A DNA stretch of 6,446 nt. It comes from Actinomycetota bacterium (GTDB taxonomy: Bacteria; Actinomycetota; UBA4738; CADDZG01; WHSQ01). Position numbers and translations under genes: made by a program. The stretch lies in the NCBI GenBank assembly GCA_030448085.1, contig JAUJNU010000064.1:1-6446 (forward strand), read 5' to 3'. The notes under the pieces are model-generated. The model saw nothing but the letters and a program-made list of their open reading frames with translations, was not told where the DNA came from and searched no databases. Positions 1 to 5,613 of this stretch are shown here, piece after piece (position 1 is the first letter of the stretch; the number at the start of each line of letters is the position of its first letter).

Positions 1-1
1 G

Positions 2-166
2 GAAGCCGGTTCCGCCGCGTTAGGTGAGACGGCGCGCGAGCTTCGCTGGTACCGCTGGGAGGATGGCTCCCAAGCCGAGGGTTGGCACCTTCATCTAGCG
101 GTGGAAGATCCCGAGCACGGGTGGGCGGCGGCTATCGCTGCCAGCGACCTCCTGGGGTCTGAATGA
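2..166 (+). CDS. 3' end of an unrecognised protein (partial)
   Basis: The frame is open from the left edge to TGA at 164-166 and gives the last 54 residues of a protein whose start lies outside the window. I do not recognise the family. The visible tail is rich in Trp and acidic residues (RWYRWEDG, then GWHLHLAVEDPEHGW) and ends AAIAASDLLGSE; it has no membrane segment. Codons are G/C-biased at third positions, as in the neighbours, and the other two forward frames read less like protein, so it is probably real. Its stop overlaps the start of the next gene as ATGA (163-166), which implies translational coupling and a shared function. If the next gene is a degenerate kinase or phosphotransferase, this could be a partner protein, but that is inference from position only. 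Confidence 0.6.
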   Translation, partial: EAGSAALGETARELRWYRWEDGSQAEGWHLHLAVEDPEHGWAAAIAASDLLGSE

Positions 167-753
167 CCCTTCCGGTCACCGGCTCGATCGTTCATGACCT
201 GGCCGGCATAGTCACGAACATCCAGGCTTTCACGGGCATCCTCGAGGCATCACCCGACCACCCGAGCCGAGCCGATTTCCTGGCGGTCGTAGCACGGGAG
301 GCGAGGGGCTCGGTCCAGGCCGTGAAAGATCTGCAGCTTGTCAACGAGATCGAATCCGACCGCTTCCCCCGGCAAGTGGCAGAGATCTCCCTTCGCGAGG
401 TGCTGGCGGACGTGATCCGAACGACCGAGAGGAGCGACGTCATCCTTCCCGACGGCGACAAAGTGGTGAAGGTCGGCCGCGATGTGCTCGTGACTCTTCT
501 CGTCAGATCCTTGCAGATCATCGAGGGCCCCGGCGAAGGAGCCACCTCGCCGCTCACCTATGCGACCGTGGAAGGACAGACGGAGTTGACCCTGGACCTC
601 GCCAGGACCACCTATGACGGCGAGGTGTCCCGCGACCTGACGAGTGGCAGGAAGGACCTCCGCCCGCTCGCTCTCCTGTGCTCCGCTGCCGAGAGGTGGG
701 GCGTCCCGTCAGAGCTGCGTGAAGACCGCTGGCTCGTCTTCTCGTTCTCCTAG
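163..753 (+). CDS. Degenerate histidine-kinase-like protein (possible phosphotransferase)
   Basis: This 196-residue soluble protein has no signal peptide or membrane segment. Residues 8-29 (SIVHDLAGIVTNIQAF...) resemble the first helix of a histidine-kinase dimerisation domain, with His11-Asp12-Leu13 where the phosphoacceptor H-box would be. Residues 36-64 look like the second helix of the hairpin. Residues 105-120 (GRDVLVTLLVRSLQII) align by eye with the N-box helix of the ATPase domain but lack its Asn. Residues 166-180 and 183-196 resemble the last helix and the final strand (WLVFSFS). No glycine-rich G1 or G2 box is visible, so ATP binding looks lost. That combination is known from ChpT and Spo0B, which pass phosphoryl groups between response regulators. 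The start is fixed by the ATGA overlap with the upstream gene. The stop shares the palindrome CTAG with the convergent hydrolase. It could instead be a pseudokinase or an anti-sigma-like protein; the family call is by eye only. Confidence 0.6.
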   Translation: MTLPVTGSIVHDLAGIVTNIQAFTGILEASPDHPSRADFLAVVAREARGSVQAVKDLQLVNEIESDRFPRQVAEISLREVLADVIRTTERSDVILPDGDKVVKVGRDVLVTLLVRSLQIIEGPGEGATSPLTYATVEGQTELTLDLARTTYDGEVSRDLTSGRKDLRPLALLCSAAERWGVPSELREDRWLVFSFS

Positions 754-1475
754 CTTTGGCCACCCAGGCTCTCGCCGGGAGCGATGTCCGAGACCACGAG
801 CCCGTCGACGTCGGCCGCGGCCTCGCGGAGGTCGGTCGGGGTTCCCTTGAGGACGGGGAAGGTTCCGTAGTGCATCGGCACCACGTGCTTGACTCCCAGT
901 AGGCGGATCGCCTCAGCCGCCGAGACCGGCCCCATCGTGTAGTGGTCGCCGATCGGCAACAGAGCCAGGTCTGGGCGCAGGAGTCTTCCGATCAGGGCCA
1001 TGTCCGAGAAGACGGCGGTATCCCCCGAGTGGTAGATGCGAAATCCGTTGTCGAGTTCGAGGACGAAACCGGCCGCCTCGCCGCCGTAGATCACTTGGTC
1101 TCCGTCGGTGATCCCGCACGAATGGACCGCGTGAACCATGTGCACCTTCACGCCGGCGGCTTCGACCGTGCCCCCCTTGTTCATGTCGGTCACGTTGGCT
1201 ACGCCCTTCGAGCCGAGCCAATGCGCGGTCTCGGCGATGGCTACGACCTGTGGGGTCTTGGAGCGAGCGAGATCAACCGCGTCGTTGATGTGGTCGAAGT
1301 GCCCGTGAGTGATCAACATCGCGTCGAGGTCCCCCGGATCCTTCATATCGTCCGGGCAGGCAGGGTTCTGCATGACCCAGGGGTCGATCAATATCCTCTG
1401 GCCTCCCGGGGCGGTGATGAGGAACGTGGCGTGTCCCAACCAGGTGATCTCGGTGCCGTCGGGCAGCTCTGCCAT
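750..1475 (-). CDS. Metal-dependent hydrolase, metallo-beta-lactamase fold (UPF0173-like)
   Basis: This 241-residue cytoplasmic protein belongs to the beta-lactamase-like hydrolases related to YtkL and UPF0173. Visible metal-site motifs are THGHFDH (residues 56-62), His115 and His118 (HAVHS), Asp152 in YHSGDT, and His202 in PMHYGTFP. IGDHYTMGP at 175-183 is also typical of the family, and the N-terminal EITWLGHATFLI strand is characteristic. Length is close to the usual 225-240 residues. The start chosen is ATG at 1473-1475, because GGAGAG (complement of 1481-1486) lies five bases upstream; an in-frame ATG 17 codons further up (1524-1526) gives a poorly conserved, acidic extension with no comparable site. 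All metal ligands are present, so it should be active, but the substrate is unknown for this family. It is divergent from the DUF5808-type gene and convergent with the kinase-like gene. Confidence 0.92.
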   Translation of the reverse strand: MAELPDGTEITWLGHATFLITAPGGQRILIDPWVMQNPACPDDMKDPGDLDAMLITHGHFDHINDAVDLARSKTPQVVAIAETAHWLGSKGVANVTDMNKGGTVEAAGVKVHMVHAVHSCGITDGDQVIYGGEAAGFVLELDNGFRIYHSGDTAVFSDMALIGRLLRPDLALLPIGDHYTMGPVSAAEAIRLLGVKHVVPMHYGTFPVLKGTPTDLREAAADVDGLVVSDIAPGESLGGQS

Positions 1476-1480
1476 TCGGT

Positions 1481-1486
1481 CTCTCC
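1481..1486 (-). promoter_or_regulatory. Ribosome binding site of the hydrolase
   Basis: On the minus strand GGAGAG stands five bases before the ATG at 1475. It decides the start in favour of this ATG over the in-frame ATG at 1526. Confidence 0.7.
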
Positions 1487-1520
1487 AATCTGAGTCCAAG
1501 CTCGCGGGGCTTTCATCTTC

Positions 1521-1526
1521 TAGCAT
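1521..1526 (+). promoter_or_regulatory. Candidate -10 box for the DUF5808-type gene
   Basis: TAGCAT fits the TAnnAT pattern of actinobacterial -10 elements and lies in the 80-base divergent gap. It would place the transcript start near 1533, shortly before the ribosome binding site at 1541. No convincing -35 box is visible, so this is a weak prediction. Confidence 0.25.
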
Positions 1527-1540
1527 GCAGGTGCACCCGT

Positions 1541-1549
1541 GAGGAAGGA
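1541..1549 (+). promoter_or_regulatory. Ribosome binding site of the DUF5808-type gene
   Basis: GAGGAAGGA lies six bases before the ATG at 1556 and supports that start. Confidence 0.65.
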
Positions 1550-1555
1550 ACCCGA

Positions 1556-1837
1556 ATGAGCAAGAGAAGGTCCAAGCTGCGCCTCGTCGGCACGGCTTTT
1601 CTGGTGGCCGCGCTGGTCACGGAGATGCAGAAGGACCCGTCCGAGCGAACCGGGCACGGTAAGGTCGCCGGCCTCGTCCCCTACGACTTCCGGCCCCCGA
1701 CGCTCGAGAAGCTGCGCTTGTCCGTGTGGGACGAAGGGAGCGACAGGATCATCACCCCTACGGCCTTCGGCGCGGGATGGGGGATCAACTTCGCCGAGGT
1801 GGTGAAGCTCTGGAAGCGTGCCCGAGCCGAAGCTTAG
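1556..1837 (+). CDS. Small membrane protein with DUF5808-type domain
   Basis: A 93-residue protein. Residues 1-8 are strongly basic (MSKRRSKL), followed by a hydrophobic stretch at about 9-22 (RLVGTAFLVAALVT) that looks like one membrane segment or an uncleaved signal anchor. After a short polar linker comes VPYDFRPPTLEKLRLSVW (residues about 41-58), then a segment containing ITPTAFGAGWGINF (about 65-78). From memory this pairing (PYDFRPPT..., then a GxGWxxNF ending) matches the DUF5808 domain found in many actinobacteria; its function is unknown. The start has a good ribosome binding site. It is divergent from the hydrolase and convergent with the acyl-CoA dehydrogenase, so it is probably transcribed alone. 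No enzymatic residues are evident. Confidence 0.85.
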   Translation: MSKRRSKLRLVGTAFLVAALVTEMQKDPSERTGHGKVAGLVPYDFRPPTLEKLRLSVWDEGSDRIITPTAFGAGWGINFAEVVKLWKRARAEA

Positions 1838-1890
1838 GGGGACCCTCATGACTGCCGGAAGCCGATCTGACGCGGAGATGGGCGGCGCTT
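1838..1890. other. Short convergent gap, no recognised element
   Basis: This 53-base gap lies between the DUF5808-type gene and the dehydrogenase, which converge. I see no strong hairpin with a T tract and no gene in it. Confidence 0.5.
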
Positions 1891-3055
1891 CTAGAGGCCG
1901 AGCGTTTTCGCGATCACGTACTTCTGGATCTCCGAGGTCCCCTCGACCAGAGTGAAGATCCTGACCAGCCTGTAGATCCTCTCGAGCGGGAGCTCACGCA
2001 TCCAGCCCATGCCTCCGTGGACCTGGATCATCCGATCGACCACCCGATTCACCATCTCGGAGGCGTAGAGCTTGACGATCGATGACTCCTGCACCACCAG
2101 GTCGCCGTGGTCGTACTTCCAGGCGCACTCGTAGGTCATGAGGCGGGACGCCTTGATCTCCACGAGCGACTCCACGATGTGGCCCTGGACGTACTGGTTC
2201 TTGCCTATCGGGCGGTCGAACGCCGTGCGGTTCTTGGCGTAATCGATGCCGAGCGACAGGACGTAGTCGGCGATCCCGTTGCACATCGAGCCGATCGAGA
2301 GGCGCCCCATCGCCAGGAACTGCATCGCCGCGTAGAACCCGAGCCCGACGTTCTGGGGCCCGCCCAGGATCTGCTCCTCGGACACCCGGCAGTCCTCGAA
2401 GATGAGCTCGTACTGCCCTTCCCCTTCGACCATCCCTCTCTGGGCGCGGCCGACGCTGAAGCCGGGGGTTCCCTTTTCCACGATGAAAGCCGTGATCCCG
2501 CCCTGAGCCTTCTTGGCCCTGTCGTTGGCCGCGAACACGAGTGCGAAGTCGGCGTGCTTGCCATTAGTGATGAAGTGCTTGGTCCCGTTCAGGATCCAGT
2601 CGGTGCCGTCCTTGGTAGCAGTTGTCCTGATGTTCTGAGCATCGGAGCCCGCGTCGGGCTCGGTGAGCGCGAAGCACATGGACTTCTCCGCAGCGATAAG
2701 GGGCGTGAGGTATCTCTTCTTCTGCTCGTCGGTCCCCGAGAGAAGTAGTCCCGTGGGGCCTCTCCGGCCCGTAGGTGGTGAAGGCAGCAAGCCGGCGGCC
2801 CGTGCGCGCGGCCGCCTCCCGCAGGAGCACCATGCCGAGCTGGGGCAGGCCGCTGCCGCCCAGATCCTCGGGAAGTCCGCCGCGAAACCGAGCTCTGCGG
2901 AGCGCCTTCCGAACCCGGTCCCGGAGCTCGATCGAGACATCGTCCTTCTCGGGGTCGAGCTCACTCGCCTCGAGCGCCCTCAGCTCGCGCTTCGATGAAG
3001 TTCGTCCGGGTCCTGACTGGAGCTGTGCGTACTCGTCGGGGATCTTGAAGTCCAC
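1891..3055 (-). pseudogene. Acyl-CoA dehydrogenase, reading frame broken in N-terminal third
   Basis: A flavin-dependent acyl-CoA dehydrogenase, which oxidises acyl-CoA to the 2-enoyl-CoA in fatty or branched acid breakdown. Restoring the frame gives about 387 residues, the normal family size, starting at GTG 3053-3055 (VDFKIPDEYAQLQ) with AAGGAGG six bases upstream. The part from 2760 down to 1891 is one clean frame with LTEPDAGSD (about residue 130), GTKHFITNG (about 157), the FDRPIGKNQ helix, IQVHGGMGWM, and the C-terminal VEGTSEIQ. Its Glu (about 371, codon near 1942-1944) is the expected catalytic base. Upstream, five small frame changes are needed, near 3015-3016, 2990, 2896, 2870-2871 and 2761. 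Conserved blocks such as ELGFAADF, PEDLGGSGLPQLG and GPTGLLLSGTDEQ appear in alternating frames. The long open frame beginning at 2964 therefore has a false N-terminus. Conserved sequence with scattered single-base shifts suggests sequencing error rather than true decay. The usual Asp in the YRDxRI motif is Leu here (YRLVRI). Confidence 0.88.
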
Positions 3056-3061
3056 CCGCGG

Positions 3062-3068
3062 CCTCCTT
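3062..3068 (-). promoter_or_regulatory. Ribosome binding site of the acyl-CoA dehydrogenase
   Basis: AAGGAGG on the minus strand lies six bases before GTG at 3055. It fixes the start of the dehydrogenase at VDFKIPDEY. Confidence 0.75.
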
Positions 3069-3094
3069 GGTAGGGCGTGAAGCGACGATAGCCG

Positions 3095-3118
3095 CCCGAT
3101 GGCCGCTTCGGCATCGGG
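3095..3118. repeat. Imperfect inverted repeat in divergent intergenic region
   Basis: CCCGAT (3095-3100), one bulged G, then GCCG pairs through a CTT loop with CGGC and ATCGGG (3109-3118), making ten base pairs. It lies about 40 bases before the dehydrogenase start and 117 before the sigma factor start. It could be an operator or a structure in the dehydrogenase leader. High GC makes chance hairpins common, and nearby sequence may contain errors. Confidence 0.35.
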
Positions 3119-3197
3119 GCCCCTGGTTCTCGGGGGCCGCGAGGGATACGTTCGCACGGGCACGCCTCGATAACCCAGCTCGCCTGTCCTTTCTGCA

Positions 3198-3213
3198 GGA
3201 GGAGGAGGGAGGG
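3198..3213 (+). other. G-run tract in leader of the sigma factor gene
   Basis: GGAGGAGGAGGGAGGG gives five closely spaced G runs on the coding strand, only about 20 bases before the sigma factor start. It could fold as a two-layer G-quadruplex or act as an extended anti-SD region. GGAGGA at 3221-3226 is better placed as the ribosome binding site, eight bases before GTG 3235. Confidence 0.4.
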
Positions 3214-3234
3214 TGCTGTGGGAGGAAGGTGCTA

Positions 3235-3777
3235 GTGGAGGATGGGACCAGGGTGGCGGAGCGTTCAGACGCCCAGCGTGATCACGAGGTCGCCGCCCTG
3301 TTCGACCGTCACTGTGCCCCCATGTGCCGGCTCGCCTACGTGATCCTTGGCGATGCCGCCCTCGCGGAAGAGATGGTCATGGAAGCCCTGCTGAAGACCT
3401 TCCGGGTGGCGACGGATCCGCAACGTCGATCACATGGATGCGTACCTCAGACGGGGCCGTCGTCAACATGTGCCGGTCCCGCATCCGCAGGAGACGGTGG
3501 AGCAGAGGGTCAACGCCTCGATCACATCATCGGGATTCCTGAAAGAGCCCGATTGGTTGGAGCGCCACGAGACAGCCCGGCTCGTGTGACGCGGCGGAAG
3601 CTCTTGCCCGAGCGGCAGCGAGCGTGTGTCGTCCTCAGGTACTTCGAGGACCTCTCCGAGGCTCAGATAGCGGAAACCCTCGAATGCTCGAACGGAACGG
3701 TTAAATCGCAGCTGTCCAAAGCGCGGGCGACGTTGGAGAAGAGGCTGGGCGCGAGCCTGTCAGGAGACCCCGCATGA
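3235..3777 (+). CDS. ECF RNA polymerase sigma factor (SigE-like), internally frame-shifted
   Basis: An extracytoplasmic-function sigma factor that directs RNA polymerase to a stress or signal regulon. Region 2 starts at about residue 19 (VAALFDRHCAPMCRLAYVILGD, split here by its function in core binding). Region 4 spans about 123-172, with LPERQRACVVLRYFEDLSE and the helix-turn-helix GTVKSQLSKARATLEK. GTG 3235 is chosen because GGAGGA sits eight bases upstream; GTG 3229 is possible but too close to it. The literal frame is open throughout, but residues about 57-118 are out of frame. The conserved DAYLRR, AVVNMCRSRIRRR and VEQRVNAS...LERHETARLV segments appear in the other two frames. Shifts lie near 3404-3415, 3453-3456, 3498-3500 and 3587-3588; they sum to zero. 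As written the protein would lose region 2.4, which reads the -10 box, so errors in the sequence are likelier. The stop overlaps the next start as ATGA. Confidence 0.87.
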   Translation: MEDGTRVAERSDAQRDHEVAALFDRHCAPMCRLAYVILGDAALAEEMVMEALLKTFRVATDPQRRSHGCVPQTGPSSTCAGPASAGDGGAEGQRLDHIIGIPERARLVGAPRDSPARVTRRKLLPERQRACVVLRYFEDLSEAQIAETLECSNGTVKSQLSKARATLEKRLGASLSGDPA

Positions 3778-5147
3778 GCGACTTCGAAGACCGACTGAAG
3801 GAAGCACTCCGGTCCGCCGGAGAAGGGTTCCGCCCCGGCGACGTGGTCCAGAAGCAGCGGGTTTTCCTGCATCGCCGGCGGCGCAGGCGGACCGCCTACG
3901 CAGGTGGGACGCTGGCCATGGGGGCCGCGGCGATGGCCGCGGTCCTCGTCCTCACGTCCGGCACGACCCCCTTGGCGCATGACGAGCCACTTCCTCCGGC
4001 CGGCACCGAAGTGCCGGTCATCACCGACGTCATCGAGGTTGGAAAGGGTCCGAGCGGCATCGGATATCACGCCCTCAGCGGGCTTTGGGTGGCCCTCGGG
4101 TCCGGAGAAGCCCAACAGATAGACGCAAGGTCCGCTGAGGTTGTCGATACCGTCGCCGTGGGACCTCCCCTGGATGACGTGGCCCCCGGGGGGATGGCCG
4201 TGTGGGTCTCTCCCGAGGGGTCCACGGGGGAAGAGCCAGTGCTCATCGACCCAGACACTGGGCGGTTATCGCCGCTCCCCACCGCCGCCCTACCGGGTTT
4301 CCCCGGGCCTCTCGACATAGCGGTTGATGGGGACACGTTGTGGCTTGCATCGGAACCCCTAGGAAGGATCGTCGTGCTCGTCGATGGGGGGCCCGACAGG
4401 GTCCGCTACGAACTGCCGAGGAAGGGTCAGCCGATCGACCCAGACCCGTATCTTGCCCCGTTCCCTCGGGAGATCGCGGTTGAACGCGACGAGGCCTGGG
4501 CGCTTGGGTCGGACGACGTCCTGTACAGGCTGTCCCGGGGAGGGGACGAGTTCGAGCCGTTCGCCCAAGCCTCGTCCCTGCCCAACGCGCAGCACGATGA
4601 CTTGGCGGCCGGTGAGGGAGCGGCCTGGGTGACGATCGGGGGAGCGGTCCTGCGGGTTGACCAAGCTACGGGAGCCCTATCCGACCCGGTGCAGCTCGAG
4701 GGGAATTACGCCGCGCTGGCCGTGGGAGACGGGCAGGTGTGGGCTATGTCCGCTTTCAGTGACGACGGCAGGAACATAGGCTGGCTCACGCAGCTGGATC
4801 CTGTGACGGCGCAGCCGATCGGGGAGCCTTTGGAGCTAGGCGGGAAACCTGCCGACGTCACCGTTGGCGGGGGCGCCGTGTGGGTCTCTCAGAACGAGAC
4901 CAACACCGTGACCCGTGTCCAGTTGCGTCCGGCGCAGGAGCCGGCCCCCGACACCTCCCCGAACTCCGAGGCATCCTCCGGCCCCGATGGTGGGCCGACC
5001 CTGCACACGTCACCCTGTCAGGGCCCGAGAAGGGTGAGTACTTCCCGGCCCCCGAAGGCGCCGAGATCACCGGCTTCGCCGCTCCGAACGAGCAGTACCG
5101 CTAGCCCCGTCACGGCCGGTGCTTGCACTGAGCACCCAGCCCCTTGA
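3774..5147 (+). CDS. Membrane-anchored beta-propeller protein, putative anti-sigma partner
   Basis: The literal frame gives 457 residues. Residues 1-40 are cytoplasmic (acidic-basic helix, then FLHRRRRRRT). Residues 43-62 (AGGTLAMGAAAMAAVLVLTS) form one membrane segment, and the rest should be outside. Seven WV/WL/WA strands (Trp105, 144, 190, 242, 285, 323, 370), spaced 38-52 residues and often preceded by AVxGGxxW and followed by a VDxxTG-like turn, predict a seven-bladed propeller like virginiamycin B lyase or NHL proteins. The start overlaps the sigma factor stop (ATGA), the layout of a sigma/anti-sigma pair. No zinc-finger HxxxCxxC anti-sigma motif is present, so inhibition by the short N-terminus is inference. 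Near 4940-4995 one base appears lost: the other frame then reads ADPAHVTLSGPEKGEY and ends APNEQYR at TAG 5102-5104, with stronger third-position G/C. The true end is therefore probably 5104 and the literal Pro/Ser/Arg-rich tail to 5147 false. Confidence 0.82.
   Translation: MSDFEDRLKEALRSAGEGFRPGDVVQKQRVFLHRRRRRRTAYAGGTLAMGAAAMAAVLVLTSGTTPLAHDEPLPPAGTEVPVITDVIEVGKGPSGIGYHALSGLWVALGSGEAQQIDARSAEVVDTVAVGPPLDDVAPGGMAVWVSPEGSTGEEPVLIDPDTGRLSPLPTAALPGFPGPLDIAVDGDTLWLASEPLGRIVVLVDGGPDRVRYELPRKGQPIDPDPYLAPFPREIAVERDEAWALGSDDVLYRLSRGGDEFEPFAQASSLPNAQHDDLAAGEGAAWVTIGGAVLRVDQATGALSDPVQLEGNYAALAVGDGQVWAMSAFSDDGRNIGWLTQLDPVTAQPIGEPLELGGKPADVTVGGGAVWVSQNETNTVTRVQLRPAQEPAPDTSPNSEASSGPDGGPTLHTSPCQGPRRVSTSRPPKAPRSPASPLRTSSTASPVTAGACTEHPAP
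4197..4212 (+). repeat. Exact 16-base direct repeat, copy 1 (propeller blade)
   Basis: GCCGTGTGGGTCTCTC occurs here and again at 4875-4890, both times encoding AVWVS in the second and last propeller blades. It is a nucleotide-level trace of blade duplication or shared codon choice. Confidence 0.75.
4875..4890 (+). repeat. Exact 16-base direct repeat, copy 2 (propeller blade)
   Basis: The second copy of the 16-base repeat found at 4197-4212, in the same codon phase, in the seventh predicted blade. Confidence 0.75.
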
Positions 5148-5151
5148 TGAT
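5123..5151 (+). promoter_or_regulatory. Candidate promoter for a leaderless prepilin mRNA
   Basis: TTGCAC (5123-5128) is followed after 17 bases by GATGAT (5146-5151), which keeps the A and final T of a -10 box. A start of transcription seven bases beyond would fall on the A of ATG 5158. There is no ribosome binding site before that ATG, which fits leaderless translation, common in actinobacteria. The match is partial, so this is tentative. Confidence 0.3.
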
Positions 5152-5157
5152 GCAAGC

Positions 5158-5562
5158 ATGCGCCAGGGGAGAAAGGGACAGGCTGGGTTCACCCTGATCG
5201 AGCTATTGGTCGTCATCCTCATCGTCGGGATCCTTGCGGCTATCGCGATACCCGTCTTCCTGAGCCAGCGGGAGAAGGGCTGGGTCTCGCAGACGCAGTC
5301 AGCCCTGACAAGTGCTCGTACGGCCGCCGAGACGTACGCGACCGGCCGCAATGGGAACTACTCAGGCCTCAACGGCAATCCTCTGAGAAGGCTCGAGAGG
5401 AACGGCTACGTACAGAGCTCCGCCGTAACTCTTGCCGTAACCGCCACCTCGGACGCCTACTGTCTAACGGCAACTCACGCTCAGCTCAGCGGGGGGCACC
5501 CTTGGAAGGTCGCAACCCTCAGCAACACCGGCGGCGCTCCTTCCGAATCCGATACCTGCTGA
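5158..5562 (+). CDS. Type IV prepilin / pseudopilin
   Basis: A 134-residue prepilin. The leader MRQGRKGQAG is short and basic and ends in Gly10; prepilin peptidase would cut before Phe11 and methylate it. The mature N-terminus FTLIELLVVILIVGILAAIAIP carries Glu15 (the +5 Glu) and the hydrophobic helix used for membrane insertion and filament packing. The globular part contains a tyrosine/glycine-rich stretch (YATGRNGNYSG, starting near residue 60). Cys102 and Cys134, the last residue, could form the C-terminal disulphide loop of type IVa pilins. ATG 5158 is chosen because it gives an ideal leader; an in-frame GTG at 5119 would add 13 poorly fitting residues. No assembly ATPase, platform protein or peptidase is visible nearby, so it depends on genes elsewhere. 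It could be a major pilin, a minor pilin or a pseudopilin; sequence alone does not decide. Confidence 0.92.
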   Translation: MRQGRKGQAGFTLIELLVVILIVGILAAIAIPVFLSQREKGWVSQTQSALTSARTAAETYATGRNGNYSGLNGNPLRRLERNGYVQSSAVTLAVTATSDAYCLTATHAQLSGGHPWKVATLSNTGGAPSESDTC

Positions 5563-5613
5563 TCTAGAGCGTCAGGAGCTCCTGCTTCTCTTTGACTTGA
5601 GCTCGGAATCGAA

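Noticed and set aside
942..1493. Plus-strand open frame of 183 residues
   Set aside because: It lies fully antisense to the hydrolase, whose metal-site motifs are intact; high GC keeps the opposite strand open.
1848..1890. ATG preceded by AGGGGG after the DUF5808-type gene
   Set aside because: The frame soon runs antisense into the dehydrogenase with a low-complexity Ser/Arg product; no support for a gene.
2107..2748. Plus-strand open frame of 213 residues
   Set aside because: It is antisense to the clean part of the acyl-CoA dehydrogenase and shows no recognisable motif.
2765..2964. N-terminal 66 residues of the open frame starting at 2964 (MSSTPRRTMS...)
   Set aside because: Most of it is an out-of-frame reading of the dehydrogenase; only the ELGFAADF segment within it matches the family.
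3118..3138. GGCCCC...GGGGCC inverted repeat
   Set aside because: Only six pairs with a nine-base loop, and an overlapping GGGGCCCC competes; expected by chance in this GC-rich gap.
3067..3234. Upstream extension of the sigma factor frame to 3067
   Set aside because: It has no similarity to sigma factors, and the ribosome binding site at 3221-3226 supports a start at 3235.
2761..3588. Programmed frameshifting as the reason for the many frame changes
   Set aside because: There are about nine changes in both directions in two unrelated genes, without consistent slippery sites; error or decay fits better.
3663..4115. Minus-strand open frame of 150 residues
   Set aside because: It is antisense to sigma region 4 and to the membrane segment of the propeller protein, both clearly coding on the plus strand.
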